From Tardiphaga sp. P9-11 (GTDB lineage: Bacteria > Pseudomonadota > Alphaproteobacteria > Rhizobiales > Xanthobacteraceae): a stretch of DNA of 64,000 bases. Of the stretch, positions 45,891-54,167 are shown one piece after another (within the stretch, counting starts at the first letter, position 1; each line of letters starts with the position of its first letter). The notes below the pieces were generated by a model that was given only the letters and a program-made list of their open reading frames with translations, was not told where the DNA came from and did no database searches. Location of the stretch: positions 62,001 through 126,000 of the forward strand of contig NZ_NPKQ01000007.1 in assembly GCF_008329525.1 (NCBI RefSeq), in the 5' to 3' direction. A program made the position numbers and the translations under genes.

Positions 45891-45908
45891 TCAAGGGGAG
45901 ACCATAAA

Positions 45909-46505
45909 ATGGCACAGGAGGCCAAACCGAAGGCCGTTCGCGGACCCCGGATCGACGCACAGCGGAACCGTCAGCGGCTGTTGGAAACGGCAAAGGCGAC
46001 GTTCGCCGAAAAGGGCGAAGCGGCCGGTCTCGAGGAAATCGCGCGGCTCGCGGGCGTCGGAATCGGGACGTTATATCGCCACTTCCCGACCCGTGACGCG
46101 CTGGTCGAGGCGGTCTACCGCAACGAGACCCAGCGACTTGCCGAAGCCGCTGCGGAACTTGCGGCCACGCACCCCCCGGTGGAGGCCTTGCGCGCCTGGA
46201 TGCGAATCTTCGTCGATCACATCGCGACCAAGCAATTGATGGCGGGCGTGCTGGGCTCGATCGTCGGCGGTACGTCGGACCTCTATGCGGATGCTGGTGC
46301 GCAAATCAAAACTGCGATGGCCATGCTGGTCGACCGCGCCGTTGCCGATGGCGACATCCGTCTTGATCTCGATCCGCTCGACATGTTGCGGGCGCTGGCC
46401 GGCGTGGCCAATGTCAGTGCCGGCCCGAACTGGGAAGCCAGTGCGAAGCGGCTCGTCGATATCCTGATCGCTGGCGTGCGCACGCCGGGCCGCGAGGGAC
46501 GGTGA
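45909..46505 (+). CDS. TetR-family transcriptional regulator
   Basis: A 198-residue regulator with a helix-turn-helix at residues 25-65 (EKGEAAGLEEIARLAGVGIGTLYRHFPTRDALVEAVY) and a C-terminal effector domain resembling the SbtR-like C-terminal type (LADAGAQIKTAMAMLVDRAVADGDIR). It is divergent from the SDR at 44804-45772 and likely represses both. The effector is unknown. Confidence 0.9.
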   Translation: MAQEAKPKAVRGPRIDAQRNRQRLLETAKATFAEKGEAAGLEEIARLAGVGIGTLYRHFPTRDALVEAVYRNETQRLAEAAAELAATHPPVEALRAWMRIFVDHIATKQLMAGVLGSIVGGTSDLYADAGAQIKTAMAMLVDRAVADGDIRLDLDPLDMLRALAGVANVSAGPNWEASAKRLVDILIAGVRTPGREGR

Positions 46506-46583
46506 CTACGCAGGGAATAAAAGATCGCTCTCGGCACGCGCCCGATGATTTCTGAAGCGTGAGCGCGTCCGAGAAACGAGCTT

Positions 46584-48632
46584 TTAAACGTCCAGCAATT
46601 CCTCGTTGGCGAATTCCGCCTTGTCCGAAATGAAGGCGAAGCGGGCTTCGGCCTTGGTGCCCATCAGGCGCTCAACGGAGTCGGCGGTGCCGTCGCGGTC
46701 TTCCGGCAGCAGCTGCACGCGCAGCAAGGTGCGCCGCGCCGGGTCCATGGTGGTTTCTTTCAGCTGCGCCGGCATCATTTCGCCGAGGCCTTTGAAGCGG
46801 CCGACGTCGACCTTGGCATTGGCGTTGAATTCGCTCTTCAGCAACGCATCCTTGTGTGCGTCATCGCGCGCATAGACCGTCTTGCTGCCATGGGTGAGGC
46901 GGTAGAGCGGTGGGACTGCCAGATAGAGATGCCCTTCATCGATCATCTTTGGCATCTGCCGGTAGAAGAAGGTGATCAGCAGTGAAGCGATGTGGGCGCC
47001 GTCGACATCGGCGTCGGTCATGATGATGATGCGCGAATATCGCAGGTCTTCTTCGCGGTAATGCGCGCCGGTGCCGCAGCCGATTGCCTGCATCAGGTCG
47101 CTGATCTGCGCATTCGCTGTCAGCTTTTCCTTGGTCGCCGAGGCGACGTTGAGGATCTTGCCGCGCAGCGGCAGGATGGCCTGGGTCTTGCGATCGCGTG
47201 CCTGTTTGGCGCTGCCGCCGGCCGAGTCACCCTCGACGATGAACAGCTCGGAGCCTTCGGTTGCCGTGTTGGTGCAGTCGGCCAGTTTGCCGGGCAGGCG
47301 CAGCTTCTTCACCGCAGTCTTGCGCGAGGTTTCCTTTTCGGCGCGGCGGCGCAGACGCTCGTCGGCGCGTTCCAGCACGAATTCGAGTAGCTTGTTGGCC
47401 TGCACGGGATTGCCCGACAGCCAATGGTCGAACGGGTCCTTGATGGCTTGTTCGACGATCTTCTGGGCTTCGGCCGTTGCGAGACGATCCTTGGTCTGGC
47501 CCTGGAATTCCGGCTCACGCACGAACACCGAGAGCATCACGGCGGCGCCGACCATCACGTCTTCCGAAGTGATGGTGCCGGAGCGCTTGCCCTGGCCGAC
47601 GCGTTCGGCGTGGTCCTTCAGGCCGCGCAGCATGGCGCTGCGCATGCCGGCTTCATGGGTGCCGCCGTCGGGCGTCGGCACGGTGTTAGTATAGGACGAC
47701 ATGAAGCCGTCGGCGTCAGCGGTCCAGGCTACAGCCCATTCGCAGGCGCCATGGGCACCGTTGCGGCCTGACTTGCCGGAGAAGATTTCCGGATGCACCA
47801 GCGTATCGGCATGGATCGCCGCAGCGAGATAGTCCTTGAGGCCGCCGGGGAAGTGAAATTCGTCCTCGGCCGGAGTGTCCTCGAGGCCCTTGAGCAGTTC
47901 CGGATCGCACTTCCAGCGGATCTTCACGCCACCGAACAGATAGGCCTTGGAGCGCGCCATCTTGAACAGGCGCTGCGGCTTGAAGGCTGCCTTGGCGCCG
48001 AAGATATCGGTATCCGGCTTGAAGCGCACGCGGGTGCCGCGTCGGTTATGAACCTTGCCGAGATCCTCAAGCTTGCCCTGCGGAATGCCGCGGGCGAACG
48101 TCATCTTGTAGAGCTGCTGGTTGCGCGCAACCTCGACCTCGAGCAGCGAGGAGAGGGCGTTGACCACGGAGACACCGACGCCGTGCAGGCCGCCGGAGGT
48201 TTCATAGACCTTGGAGTCGAATTTGCCGCCGGCATGCAGCGTGCACATGATGACTTCGAGGGCGGACTTCTTCGGATGCTTCGGATGCGGATCGACCGGG
48301 ATGCCGCGGCCGTTATCGGACACCGAGAGGAAGCCGTCGGCGGTCAGTTCCACCTCGATGAAGGTCGCATGGCCAGCCAGCGCCTCGTCCATCGAGTTGT
48401 CGATCACTTCGGCGAAAAGGTGATGCAGCGCCTTTTCGTCGGTACCGCCGATATACATGCCCGGGCGACGCCGCACCGGCTCAAGGCCTTCGAGGACCTC
48501 GATATCGGCCGCCGTGTAGCCGTCCTCGGCAGTGGCGGAGCGGGTGGACGCCTTCGGTGCGGCAGCCGATTTTGGCGCGTTGGCGCCGCCGAAAAGATCA
48601 GCTTTCGCGTTTGATTTCTGTGCCTTGGCCAT
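46584..48632 (-). CDS. parE: DNA topoisomerase IV subunit B
   Basis: A 682-residue ATPase subunit that, with ParC, unlinks daughter chromosomes. A variable Ala/Lys-rich N-terminus (1-40) precedes the GHKL ATPase domain ([55 protein letters not shown]). The transducer domain and TOPRIM domain follow ([35 protein letters not shown]). The spacing [20 protein letters not shown] fits ParE rather than GyrB. The ATG at 48632 lacks a strong ribosome site. It stands alone. Confidence 0.95.
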   Translation of the reverse strand: MAKAQKSNAKADLFGGANAPKSAAAPKASTRSATAEDGYTAADIEVLEGLEPVRRRPGMYIGGTDEKALHHLFAEVIDNSMDEALAGHATFIEVELTADGFLSVSDNGRGIPVDPHPKHPKKSALEVIMCTLHAGGKFDSKVYETSGGLHGVGVSVVNALSSLLEVEVARNQQLYKMTFARGIPQGKLEDLGKVHNRRGTRVRFKPDTDIFGAKAAFKPQRLFKMARSKAYLFGGVKIRWKCDPELLKGLEDTPAEDEFHFPGGLKDYLAAAIHADTLVHPEIFSGKSGRNGAHGACEWAVAWTADADGFMSSYTNTVPTPDGGTHEAGMRSAMLRGLKDHAERVGQGKRSGTITSEDVMVGAAVMLSVFVREPEFQGQTKDRLATAEAQKIVEQAIKDPFDHWLSGNPVQANKLLEFVLERADERLRRRAEKETSRKTAVKKLRLPGKLADCTNTATEGSELFIVEGDSAGGSAKQARDRKTQAILPLRGKILNVASATKEKLTANAQISDLMQAIGCGTGAHYREEDLRYSRIIIMTDADVDGAHIASLLITFFYRQMPKMIDEGHLYLAVPPLYRLTHGSKTVYARDDAHKDALLKSEFNANAKVDVGRFKGLGEMMPAQLKETTMDPARRTLLRVQLLPEDRDGTADSVERLMGTKAEARFAFISDKAEFANEELLDV

Positions 48633-48736
48633 ATGTCTTAAAGTCTTGTCTCGGGTGGCGCCGCGCATGGCGCGGCGAATCGTTGCTGTGACTATGCCAC
48701 GTTCAGGTTGGCAATGTGGCTGCGACCTCGGGGCTA

Positions 48737-49114
48737 TCAGGCGGTGCCTGAGCGCTCGGTGCGTAGCACAATCACGGCGAACAGGGCCATGGCCGCCAGC
48801 ATGATCAGTGAGCCGACGATCGGAATGGCCATATAGGCATGGTTGGCGAGCAAAGTGATGCCGATGCCGACCGGGAACATGATGCCGCCGACGATGTGCA
48901 AGGAGCCCTGGATTTTGGCCAGTAGCGAGCGTCCGGCAGCGGGCATCAGGCGGTAGTACAACCCGAACAGGAACAGCAGCACGCCGCCGACGAGGTTGAG
49001 ATGCGCATGCGCGGGGCTCAGCAGGAAGTCCTGGCGAATGCCCATCACGATGCCGGCAACCATGCCGATCAGCAATACCAGCACACTCACGCACATCATC
49101 GGCGATCCGATCAC
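48737..49114 (-). CDS. Four-helix membrane protein with HAHLN motif
   Basis: A 125-residue inner-membrane protein with four hydrophobic helices (about 7-25, 39-57, 72-90, 96-117). Residues 34-42 (PAHAHLNLV) resemble the haem-ligand helix of cytochrome-oxidase subunit I and NnrS-type proteins, and further histidines sit at 73 and 92. It may bind haem or copper, but is far too short to be an oxidase. It is upstream of parE on the same strand, 104 bases away. The role is unknown. Confidence 0.8.
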   Translation of the reverse strand: MIGSPMMCVSVLVLLIGMVAGIVMGIRQDFLLSPAHAHLNLVGGVLLFLFGLYYRLMPAAGRSLLAKIQGSLHIVGGIMFPVGIGITLLANHAYMAIPIVGSLIMLAAMALFAVIVLRTERSGTA

Positions 49115-49392
49115 CTTCGATCCTTTGAGTTCTTATTTTGACAGCAGGGCGGGAAGTGAGCCGAACGGCGGTACAGAATGGCCATTGGGTAAGCCGGTCT
49201 GACCTTGGACACAGAAGCCGGGAAAAGGTACAAATTTACCGGTGGACGTCCGCACCGCGGCTATCGGCCCTCAGATGATGTTGTGACTTGATGTGATCGG
49301 TGCCGCCGGATTACCTGTCGCGGGCGTTTGAAGGTTAAAGCGGTTCACGGCCGATCAGGCCGGCGCCAGAGCCGTAAAGGAACAATCTCTAT

Positions 49393-49923
49393 ATGGAAGG
49401 CTGGATGCACGGGCTGATCGAATTCGTGCGCCAGAATCAGGTCTGGGCGGCGCCGATCGTTCTGCTGCTGGCCTTCGGTGAATCGCTCGCTTTCATCTCG
49501 TTGCTGCTGCCGGCCTGGGGCGCGCTGGTGGCCATCGGGGCCCTGGTCGGCGCAAGCGGCATCAGCTTCTGGCCTGTGCTGATCGCCGGAGCCGTGGGAG
49601 CGGCGCTCGGCGACTGGCTCTCTTACTGGTTCGGTTTCAAATACAAGGATCATGTGGCCCAGATCTGGCCACTGTCCAAATTTCCCGAGCTGCTTCCGCG
49701 CGGCGAAGCGTTCGTGAAGAAGTGGGGAGTACCCAGCATCTATATAGGCCGCTTCTTCGGTCCATTGCGGGCGTCGGTGCCGCTGGCTGCCGGCATTTTC
49801 GAAATGCCGTATTGGCGCTTTCAGGTTGCCAATTTCACCTCGGCCTTTATCTGGTCGGGCGCGCTTCTCATGTTCGGCGACGGCCTGTCGATGACCGTGG
49901 AATGGCTCTGGAAACTGAAGTAG
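49393..49923 (+). CDS. DedA-family membrane protein
   Basis: A 176-residue inner-membrane protein of the DedA/VTT family, linked to lipid scrambling and membrane-potential upkeep. Hallmarks are FGESLAFISLLLPAWG near residue 30, the GAALGDWLSYWFG helix, KWGVPSIYIGRFFGPLRASVPLAAG and a final hydrophobic helix. It is short compared with the usual 200-220 residues. The start has a weak AAGGAA site. It lies alone upstream of the tandem metallo-hydrolase genes. Confidence 0.9.
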   Translation: MEGWMHGLIEFVRQNQVWAAPIVLLLAFGESLAFISLLLPAWGALVAIGALVGASGISFWPVLIAGAVGAALGDWLSYWFGFKYKDHVAQIWPLSKFPELLPRGEAFVKKWGVPSIYIGRFFGPLRASVPLAAGIFEMPYWRFQVANFTSAFIWSGALLMFGDGLSMTVEWLWKLK

Positions 49924-50086
49924 TCCGGCGGGGGAATAACCGCCGTGTCCGGGTGTTGAACGGGCTGACATGTCGCGGCGTCCGTATGCCGCGGCAACTC
50001 GCAGAAGTCATCATAGGCTGGTAGATACGTCCGCCCGAACCTGCCCGTCTTGCGCATGCCACTAGCTTCAATCGGAGAACTGCATC

Positions 50087-51076
50087 ATGGACCTGTCACG
50101 CCGTCACGCCCTTGCTGGAGCCGCTGCGCTTGCCGCAGCTCCATTGCTCACCACAGGCTCTGCCAAAGCCGCAGCGCCGCCGGCTGACAAGCAAGCGCCG
50201 AGCTTCTATCGCTACAAGGTTGGCGATGCGCAGGTGAATGCGATTTCCGACGGCGCCAGCACCTTTCCACTGGCTGATACTTTCGTGCTCAACGCCAAGA
50301 AGGATGAGGTCAACGCGGCGCTCGACAAGGCCTTCCTGCCGAAGGACAAGATGACCATCCACTTTGCACCGCTGGTCATCAACACGGGGGGCAAGCTGGT
50401 CGTCATCGACACCGGCAATGGTCCCGGCGCGTTCGCGGCGACGAAGGGCAATGTCGGCCAGTTCGCCAGCAACATGGCTGCTGCCGGCATCGACGCCAAG
50501 AATGTCGACATGGTGGTGATCTCGCATTTCCACGGTGACCACGTGAACGGCCTTCTCGCAGCCGACGGCTCGCCGGCGTTTCCGAATGCCGAAGTGCTCG
50601 TGCCCGCCGCTGAGTGGAAGTACTGGAACGACGATGGCGAGATGGCCAAGGCCGCCAATGACCGCATGAAGGGTCTGTTCGCCAGCAACCGCAAGCTCTT
50701 CAACGATGGGCTGAAGAAGAAGGTCACGCCCTATGAGTGGGGCAAGGACGTCGCGCCGGGCCTGCTCGCTGTGGAGTCGATTGGCCACACACCGGGTCAT
50801 ACCTCGTTCGTGCTCTCGTCCGGCAGCGACAAGCTGTTCATTCAGTCCGACGTCACCAACCATCCGTCGCTGTTCGTCGCCAATCCCGGCTGGCACCTGA
50901 TGTTCGATCAGGATCCGGCACAGGCGGAAACAACGCGCCGCAAGGTCTATGACATGCTGGTGGCCGACAAGATGCGGGTGCAGGGCTTCCACTATCCGTT
51001 CCCGGCGAATGGTTTCGTTGAGAAGGATGGCAGTGGTTATCGGCTGGTGCCGGCGCCGTGGAGCCCCGTGATCTAA
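50087..51076 (+). CDS. Exported metallo-beta-lactamase-fold hydrolase (copy 1)
   Basis: A 329-residue MBL-fold protein. A twin-arginine-like signal (SRRHALAG, cleavage near SAKA, residue 28) implies folding with metal before export. The zinc-binding motif is HFHGDHVNG near residue 145, with later ligands in HTPGHTSF and in SDVTNH. The class includes lactonases, arylsulfatases and quorum-quenching AHL lactonases, with INTGGKLVVIDTG upstream. A near-copy follows at 51222. The substrate is unknown. Confidence 0.9.
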   Translation: MDLSRRHALAGAAALAAAPLLTTGSAKAAAPPADKQAPSFYRYKVGDAQVNAISDGASTFPLADTFVLNAKKDEVNAALDKAFLPKDKMTIHFAPLVINTGGKLVVIDTGNGPGAFAATKGNVGQFASNMAAAGIDAKNVDMVVISHFHGDHVNGLLAADGSPAFPNAEVLVPAAEWKYWNDDGEMAKAANDRMKGLFASNRKLFNDGLKKKVTPYEWGKDVAPGLLAVESIGHTPGHTSFVLSSGSDKLFIQSDVTNHPSLFVANPGWHLMFDQDPAQAETTRRKVYDMLVADKMRVQGFHYPFPANGFVEKDGSGYRLVPAPWSPVI

Positions 51077-51094
51077 ACGAAACCCTGACCATTC

Positions 51095-51120
51095 CCGGCC
51101 TGCGCTGCAGCGCAGGCCGG
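51095..51120. terminator. Perfect 26-base palindrome between the tandem hydrolases
   Basis: A fully self-complementary GC-rich 26-mer lies 19 bases after the first hydrolase stop. It can form an 11-bp hairpin with a small tip loop. No T-run follows, so it may be a factor-dependent terminator or an mRNA end protector. It would separate expression of the two copies. Confidence 0.6.
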
Positions 51121-51221
51121 CTACTCCCGCGAAAACCCATCGCCTCCGTCATCGCGTCGTGCCAGTCTCCGTGCCGGAGTCGCGCCAACAGCGACCACAT
51201 TAAGCGATGGGAGAAGACCTC

Positions 51222-52211
51222 ATGCATCTGTCACGACGGCATGTACTGACCGGCGCCGCGGCGCTCGCAGCGACGCCACTGCTTTCTTCTGCTCCGGCAA
51301 AGGCGACAGCGCCACTGGCCGACAAGCAGGCACCGAGTTTCTATCGCTACAAGGTCGGCGACATTCAGGTGAATGCGATATCCGATGGCGCGGCGACGTT
51401 TCCGCTGGCCGACACCTATATCCCCAACGCCAAACGTGATGACATCAACGCCGCACTGGCCAAGGCATTCCTGCCGACAAACCAGATCACGAACTTCTAT
51501 GCGCCGCTGGTGATCAACACCGGCGGCAAGCTTGTGGTGATCGACACCGGCAACGGTCCCGGCGCCTTTGCGGCGACGAAGGGCAATGTCGGTCAGTTCG
51601 CTACCAATATGATGGCGGCGGGGATCGATCCCAGGATGATCGACATGGTCGTGATCTCGCACTTCCACGGCGATCATGTGAATGGCCTGCTGACGGCGGA
51701 CGGCGTGCTGGCATTTCCCAATGCCGAAGTGTTGGTGCCGGCAACTGAGTGGAAGTTCTGGATGGATGATGGCGAAATGAGCCGCGCCACCGGTGATCGC
51801 ATGACGGGCCTGTTCAAGAACAACCGGCGGGTGTTCGAGGCCGGTTTGAAGAAGAAGGTCACGCCCTACGAGTGGGGTAAGGACGTCGCACCGGGGCTGC
51901 TGGCCATCGCCTCGATCGGACATACACCGGGCCATACGTCCTATGTGCTGTCGTCCGGATCGGACAAGCTCTTCATCCAGTCGGACGTCACCAACCATCC
52001 GGCGCTGTTCGCCACCCATCCGGACTGGCAGATCATGTTCGATCAGGACCCGGCGCAGGCCGCGGCCACCCGTCACAAGGTCTATGACATGCTGGTGGCC
52101 GACAGGATGCGGGTGCAGGGCTTTCACTATCCGTTCCCGGCCAACGGTTTCGTCGAGAAGGATGGCAACGGCTACCGCGTGGTGCCGGCGCCGTGGAGCC
52201 CGGTTCTCTGA
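51222..52211 (+). CDS. Exported metallo-beta-lactamase-fold hydrolase (copy 2)
   Basis: A 329-residue paralogue of the preceding hydrolase, aligning with it end to end without gaps and agreeing at roughly four in five positions by eye. It keeps the twin-arginine-like signal (SRRHVLTG), HFHGDHVNG and HTPGHTSY. The ATG at 51222 has GGGAGA upstream and gives the same length as copy 1; ATG at 51207 adds five residues. Differences cluster in the 70-95 and 175-215 regions, which may alter substrate choice. Substrate unknown. Confidence 0.9.
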   Translation: MHLSRRHVLTGAAALAATPLLSSAPAKATAPLADKQAPSFYRYKVGDIQVNAISDGAATFPLADTYIPNAKRDDINAALAKAFLPTNQITNFYAPLVINTGGKLVVIDTGNGPGAFAATKGNVGQFATNMMAAGIDPRMIDMVVISHFHGDHVNGLLTADGVLAFPNAEVLVPATEWKFWMDDGEMSRATGDRMTGLFKNNRRVFEAGLKKKVTPYEWGKDVAPGLLAIASIGHTPGHTSYVLSSGSDKLFIQSDVTNHPALFATHPDWQIMFDQDPAQAAATRHKVYDMLVADRMRVQGFHYPFPANGFVEKDGNGYRVVPAPWSPVL

Positions 52212-52356
52212 GGTCTGTGCTCTGACGATCTTGACGGATCGCGGGCGCGGCCCTATGACCGCGCCCATGATCAACCTTGCGACCAGCATCATCGCCCGCC
52301 GCCGCCGCATTCTCGCGGCAGGTGGAGATATGCGCGCTTAAGCGTTTCGATCTCTC

Positions 52357-52384
52357 ACTGCCGCCGGATCCGGTCCGCGGCAGT
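52357..52384. terminator. Hairpin upstream of the PaiB-like gene
   Basis: An 8-bp stem (52357-52364 with 52377-52384) encloses a 12-base loop that itself contains the palindrome CCGGATCCGG. No T-run. It lies 145 bases after the second hydrolase stop. Confidence 0.35.
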
Positions 52385-52440
52385 CATTCCCCCGAAGCGC
52401 GATCTGATCCGACGGCCCCTCACCAGAGCAGGAGCCCGTC

Positions 52441-53124
52441 ATGTATACGCCGCCCAAATTCCAGCCCGATCGCACCAAAGCTTTGGCGTTCGCCGAGTCG
52501 CGTGGATTCGGCACGGTCTGTTCGTGGAACGGCCGCAAGCCGATCGCCTCGGCACTGCCGTTCTGTCTCGATTATGGCAATGACGGCACGCCGCGTGTGG
52601 CCTTTCACGTGGCGCGGCATAACCCGCTGGTCAAACTGGCTGACGGTGCGTCGCCATGGGTCATGGCCGTGAATGGCGCGGATGCCTATGTCTCGGCCGA
52701 TTGGTATGCCTCGCCGGACCAGGTGCCCACCTGGCTCTATCAGGCCGTGCATCTGACGGGGACAGTGCGGCTGTTGTCCGATGGCGAACTCGGCCCCCAC
52801 CTTGACGCGCTGAGCACAAGGTTCGAAAGCTGGCTCGCGCCCAAGCCGGTCTGGACGTCGGCGAAGATGACGGCCGGACGGCTGGAGGCGATGAAGAAGG
52901 CGATTGTCGGTCTGGTGATGTCGGTGGAAGAGGTTGAAGGCAGCTTCAAACTGAATCAGCACAAGTCCGACGTGGATCACGTGGCTGTCGCGAGCGCGTT
53001 GGGGCAGCAGCCCGATGCCGGCGCGCAGTTGCTGGCCACAGAAATGCAAGCACTGCGTCCGCATTTGTTCGCGGATGATGTGTCACAATTGAATGTTATG
53101 GCGAGTCTCGAAGGAACGATGTGA
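52441..53124 (+). CDS. FMN-binding PaiB-family protein
   Basis: A 227-residue split-barrel flavin-binding protein of the PaiB (negative transcriptional regulator) family. It opens with MYTPPKFQPDRTKALAFAESRGFGTVC, contains FHVARHNPL and SWYASPDQVPTWLYQAVHLTG-like segments, and has KMTAGRLEAMKKAIVGLVMSVE near the C-terminus. Bacillus PaiB affects sporulation and protease genes; the function here is unknown. Its last five codons and stop lie inside a 25-bp block repeated before the second argC gene. The next gene starts inside its stop codon. Confidence 0.9.
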   Translation: MYTPPKFQPDRTKALAFAESRGFGTVCSWNGRKPIASALPFCLDYGNDGTPRVAFHVARHNPLVKLADGASPWVMAVNGADAYVSADWYASPDQVPTWLYQAVHLTGTVRLLSDGELGPHLDALSTRFESWLAPKPVWTSAKMTAGRLEAMKKAIVGLVMSVEEVEGSFKLNQHKSDVDHVAVASALGQQPDAGAQLLATEMQALRPHLFADDVSQLNVMASLEGTM

Positions 53125-53131
53125 TGAGCAC
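53107..53131 (+). repeat. 25-bp repeat, copy 1 (translation-start block)
   Basis: Identical over 25 bases to 54143-54167. It contains AAGGA, the last codons and stop of the PaiB-like gene, and the ATG and first codons (Met-Ser-Thr) of the type 2 argC gene. Confidence 0.9.
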
Positions 53132-54098
53132 TATCCAGGCAAAGGCTGGCGCGGCTGGCGGGATCTCGGCAACGCCCTCCGTATTCGTCGATGGCGCCGC
53201 AGGAACGACCGGGCTCGGCATTCGCGAGCGTCTCGCGCATCAGAGCGTCGTGGCCGTCAAACACATCGACCCCGAGAAGCGCAAGGATCCAGCCGCAAAA
53301 CTGGCGCTGATGGAGGAAGTGGATCTCGTCATCCTGTGCCTGCCGGACGATGCGGCGAAGGAGACTGTCGCGCTGATCGACAGCATGGGGACCAAAGGCC
53401 CCAAGGTGCTCGATGCCTCGACGGCCTATCGGGTTGCGCCCGACTGGGCCTACGGCTTTGCCGAACTGGCGCCGGATCAGGCTGACAAGATCCGCGCTGC
53501 CCGGAAAGTCTCGAACCCGGGCTGTTATCCGACAGGTGCGATCGCGCTGCTGCGGCCGGTGATCGATGCCGGGCTGATGCCGGCGGATTATCCTGTCTCC
53601 ATCAATGCGGTGAGCGGCTATTCCGGCGGCGGCAAATCGATGATCGAAAGTTTTGAGGACGGCACCGCGCCGGCCTTCGAACTCTATGGCCTCGGCTTTG
53701 AGCACAAGCACGTGCCGGAGACGCAACTCTATTCGCATCTCACGCGGCGGCCGATCTTCGTGCCGTCGGTCGGCAATTTCCGACAGGGCATGCTGGTCTC
53801 GATCCCGCTGCATCTCGATGCTCTGCCCGGCAAGCCTGATGCCGCCGACTTCCACGCCGCGTTGGTCAAATGGTACGCCGCGAGCAGCATTGTGTCTGTG
53901 GTGCCGATGGATGCCGCGGCGATCACGCGCGGACGGATTGAGCCTGAAGCGCTCAACGAGACTAACATGCTCGAACTCTATGTGTTTTCCAGCGACAGGC
54001 ATCGCCAAGTGGTTCTCGTCGCCAGGCTCGATAATCTCGGCAAGGGTGCGTCCGGCGCAGCGGTGCAGAACATGCGGCTGATGCTCGGCCTGGATTGA
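53124..54098 (+). CDS. argC: N-acetyl-gamma-glutamyl-phosphate reductase, type 2 (short form)
   Basis: A 324-residue enzyme of arginine synthesis, converting N-acetylglutamyl phosphate to the semialdehyde with NADPH. The cofactor motif is VDGAAGTTGLGIRERL near residue 25 and the catalytic cysteine lies in SNPGCYPTGAIALLRP near residue 136. The later HKHVPET and SIPLHL segments are typical of the short type 2 family. ATG 53124 overlaps the PaiB stop by one base, with AAGGA 8 bases before it. A type 1 argC follows directly, so it may serve another pathway or be redundant. Confidence 0.92.
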   Translation: MSTIQAKAGAAGGISATPSVFVDGAAGTTGLGIRERLAHQSVVAVKHIDPEKRKDPAAKLALMEEVDLVILCLPDDAAKETVALIDSMGTKGPKVLDASTAYRVAPDWAYGFAELAPDQADKIRAARKVSNPGCYPTGAIALLRPVIDAGLMPADYPVSINAVSGYSGGGKSMIESFEDGTAPAFELYGLGFEHKHVPETQLYSHLTRRPIFVPSVGNFRQGMLVSIPLHLDALPGKPDAADFHAALVKWYAASSIVSVVPMDAAAITRGRIEPEALNETNMLELYVFSSDRHRQVVLVARLDNLGKGASGAAVQNMRLMLGLD

Positions 54099-54142
54099 GA
54101 GTAAGGGTGGGCGTCGACCTCGCCCCGCTTTTTGCGACGGCC

Positions 54143-54167
54143 CTCGAAGGAACGATGTGATGAGCAC
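54143..54167 (+). repeat. 25-bp repeat, copy 2 (translation-start block)
   Basis: Identical to 53107-53131. It carries the ribosome site and first codons of the type 1 argC gene. Flanking bases on both sides of the two copies are unrelated. Confidence 0.9.
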
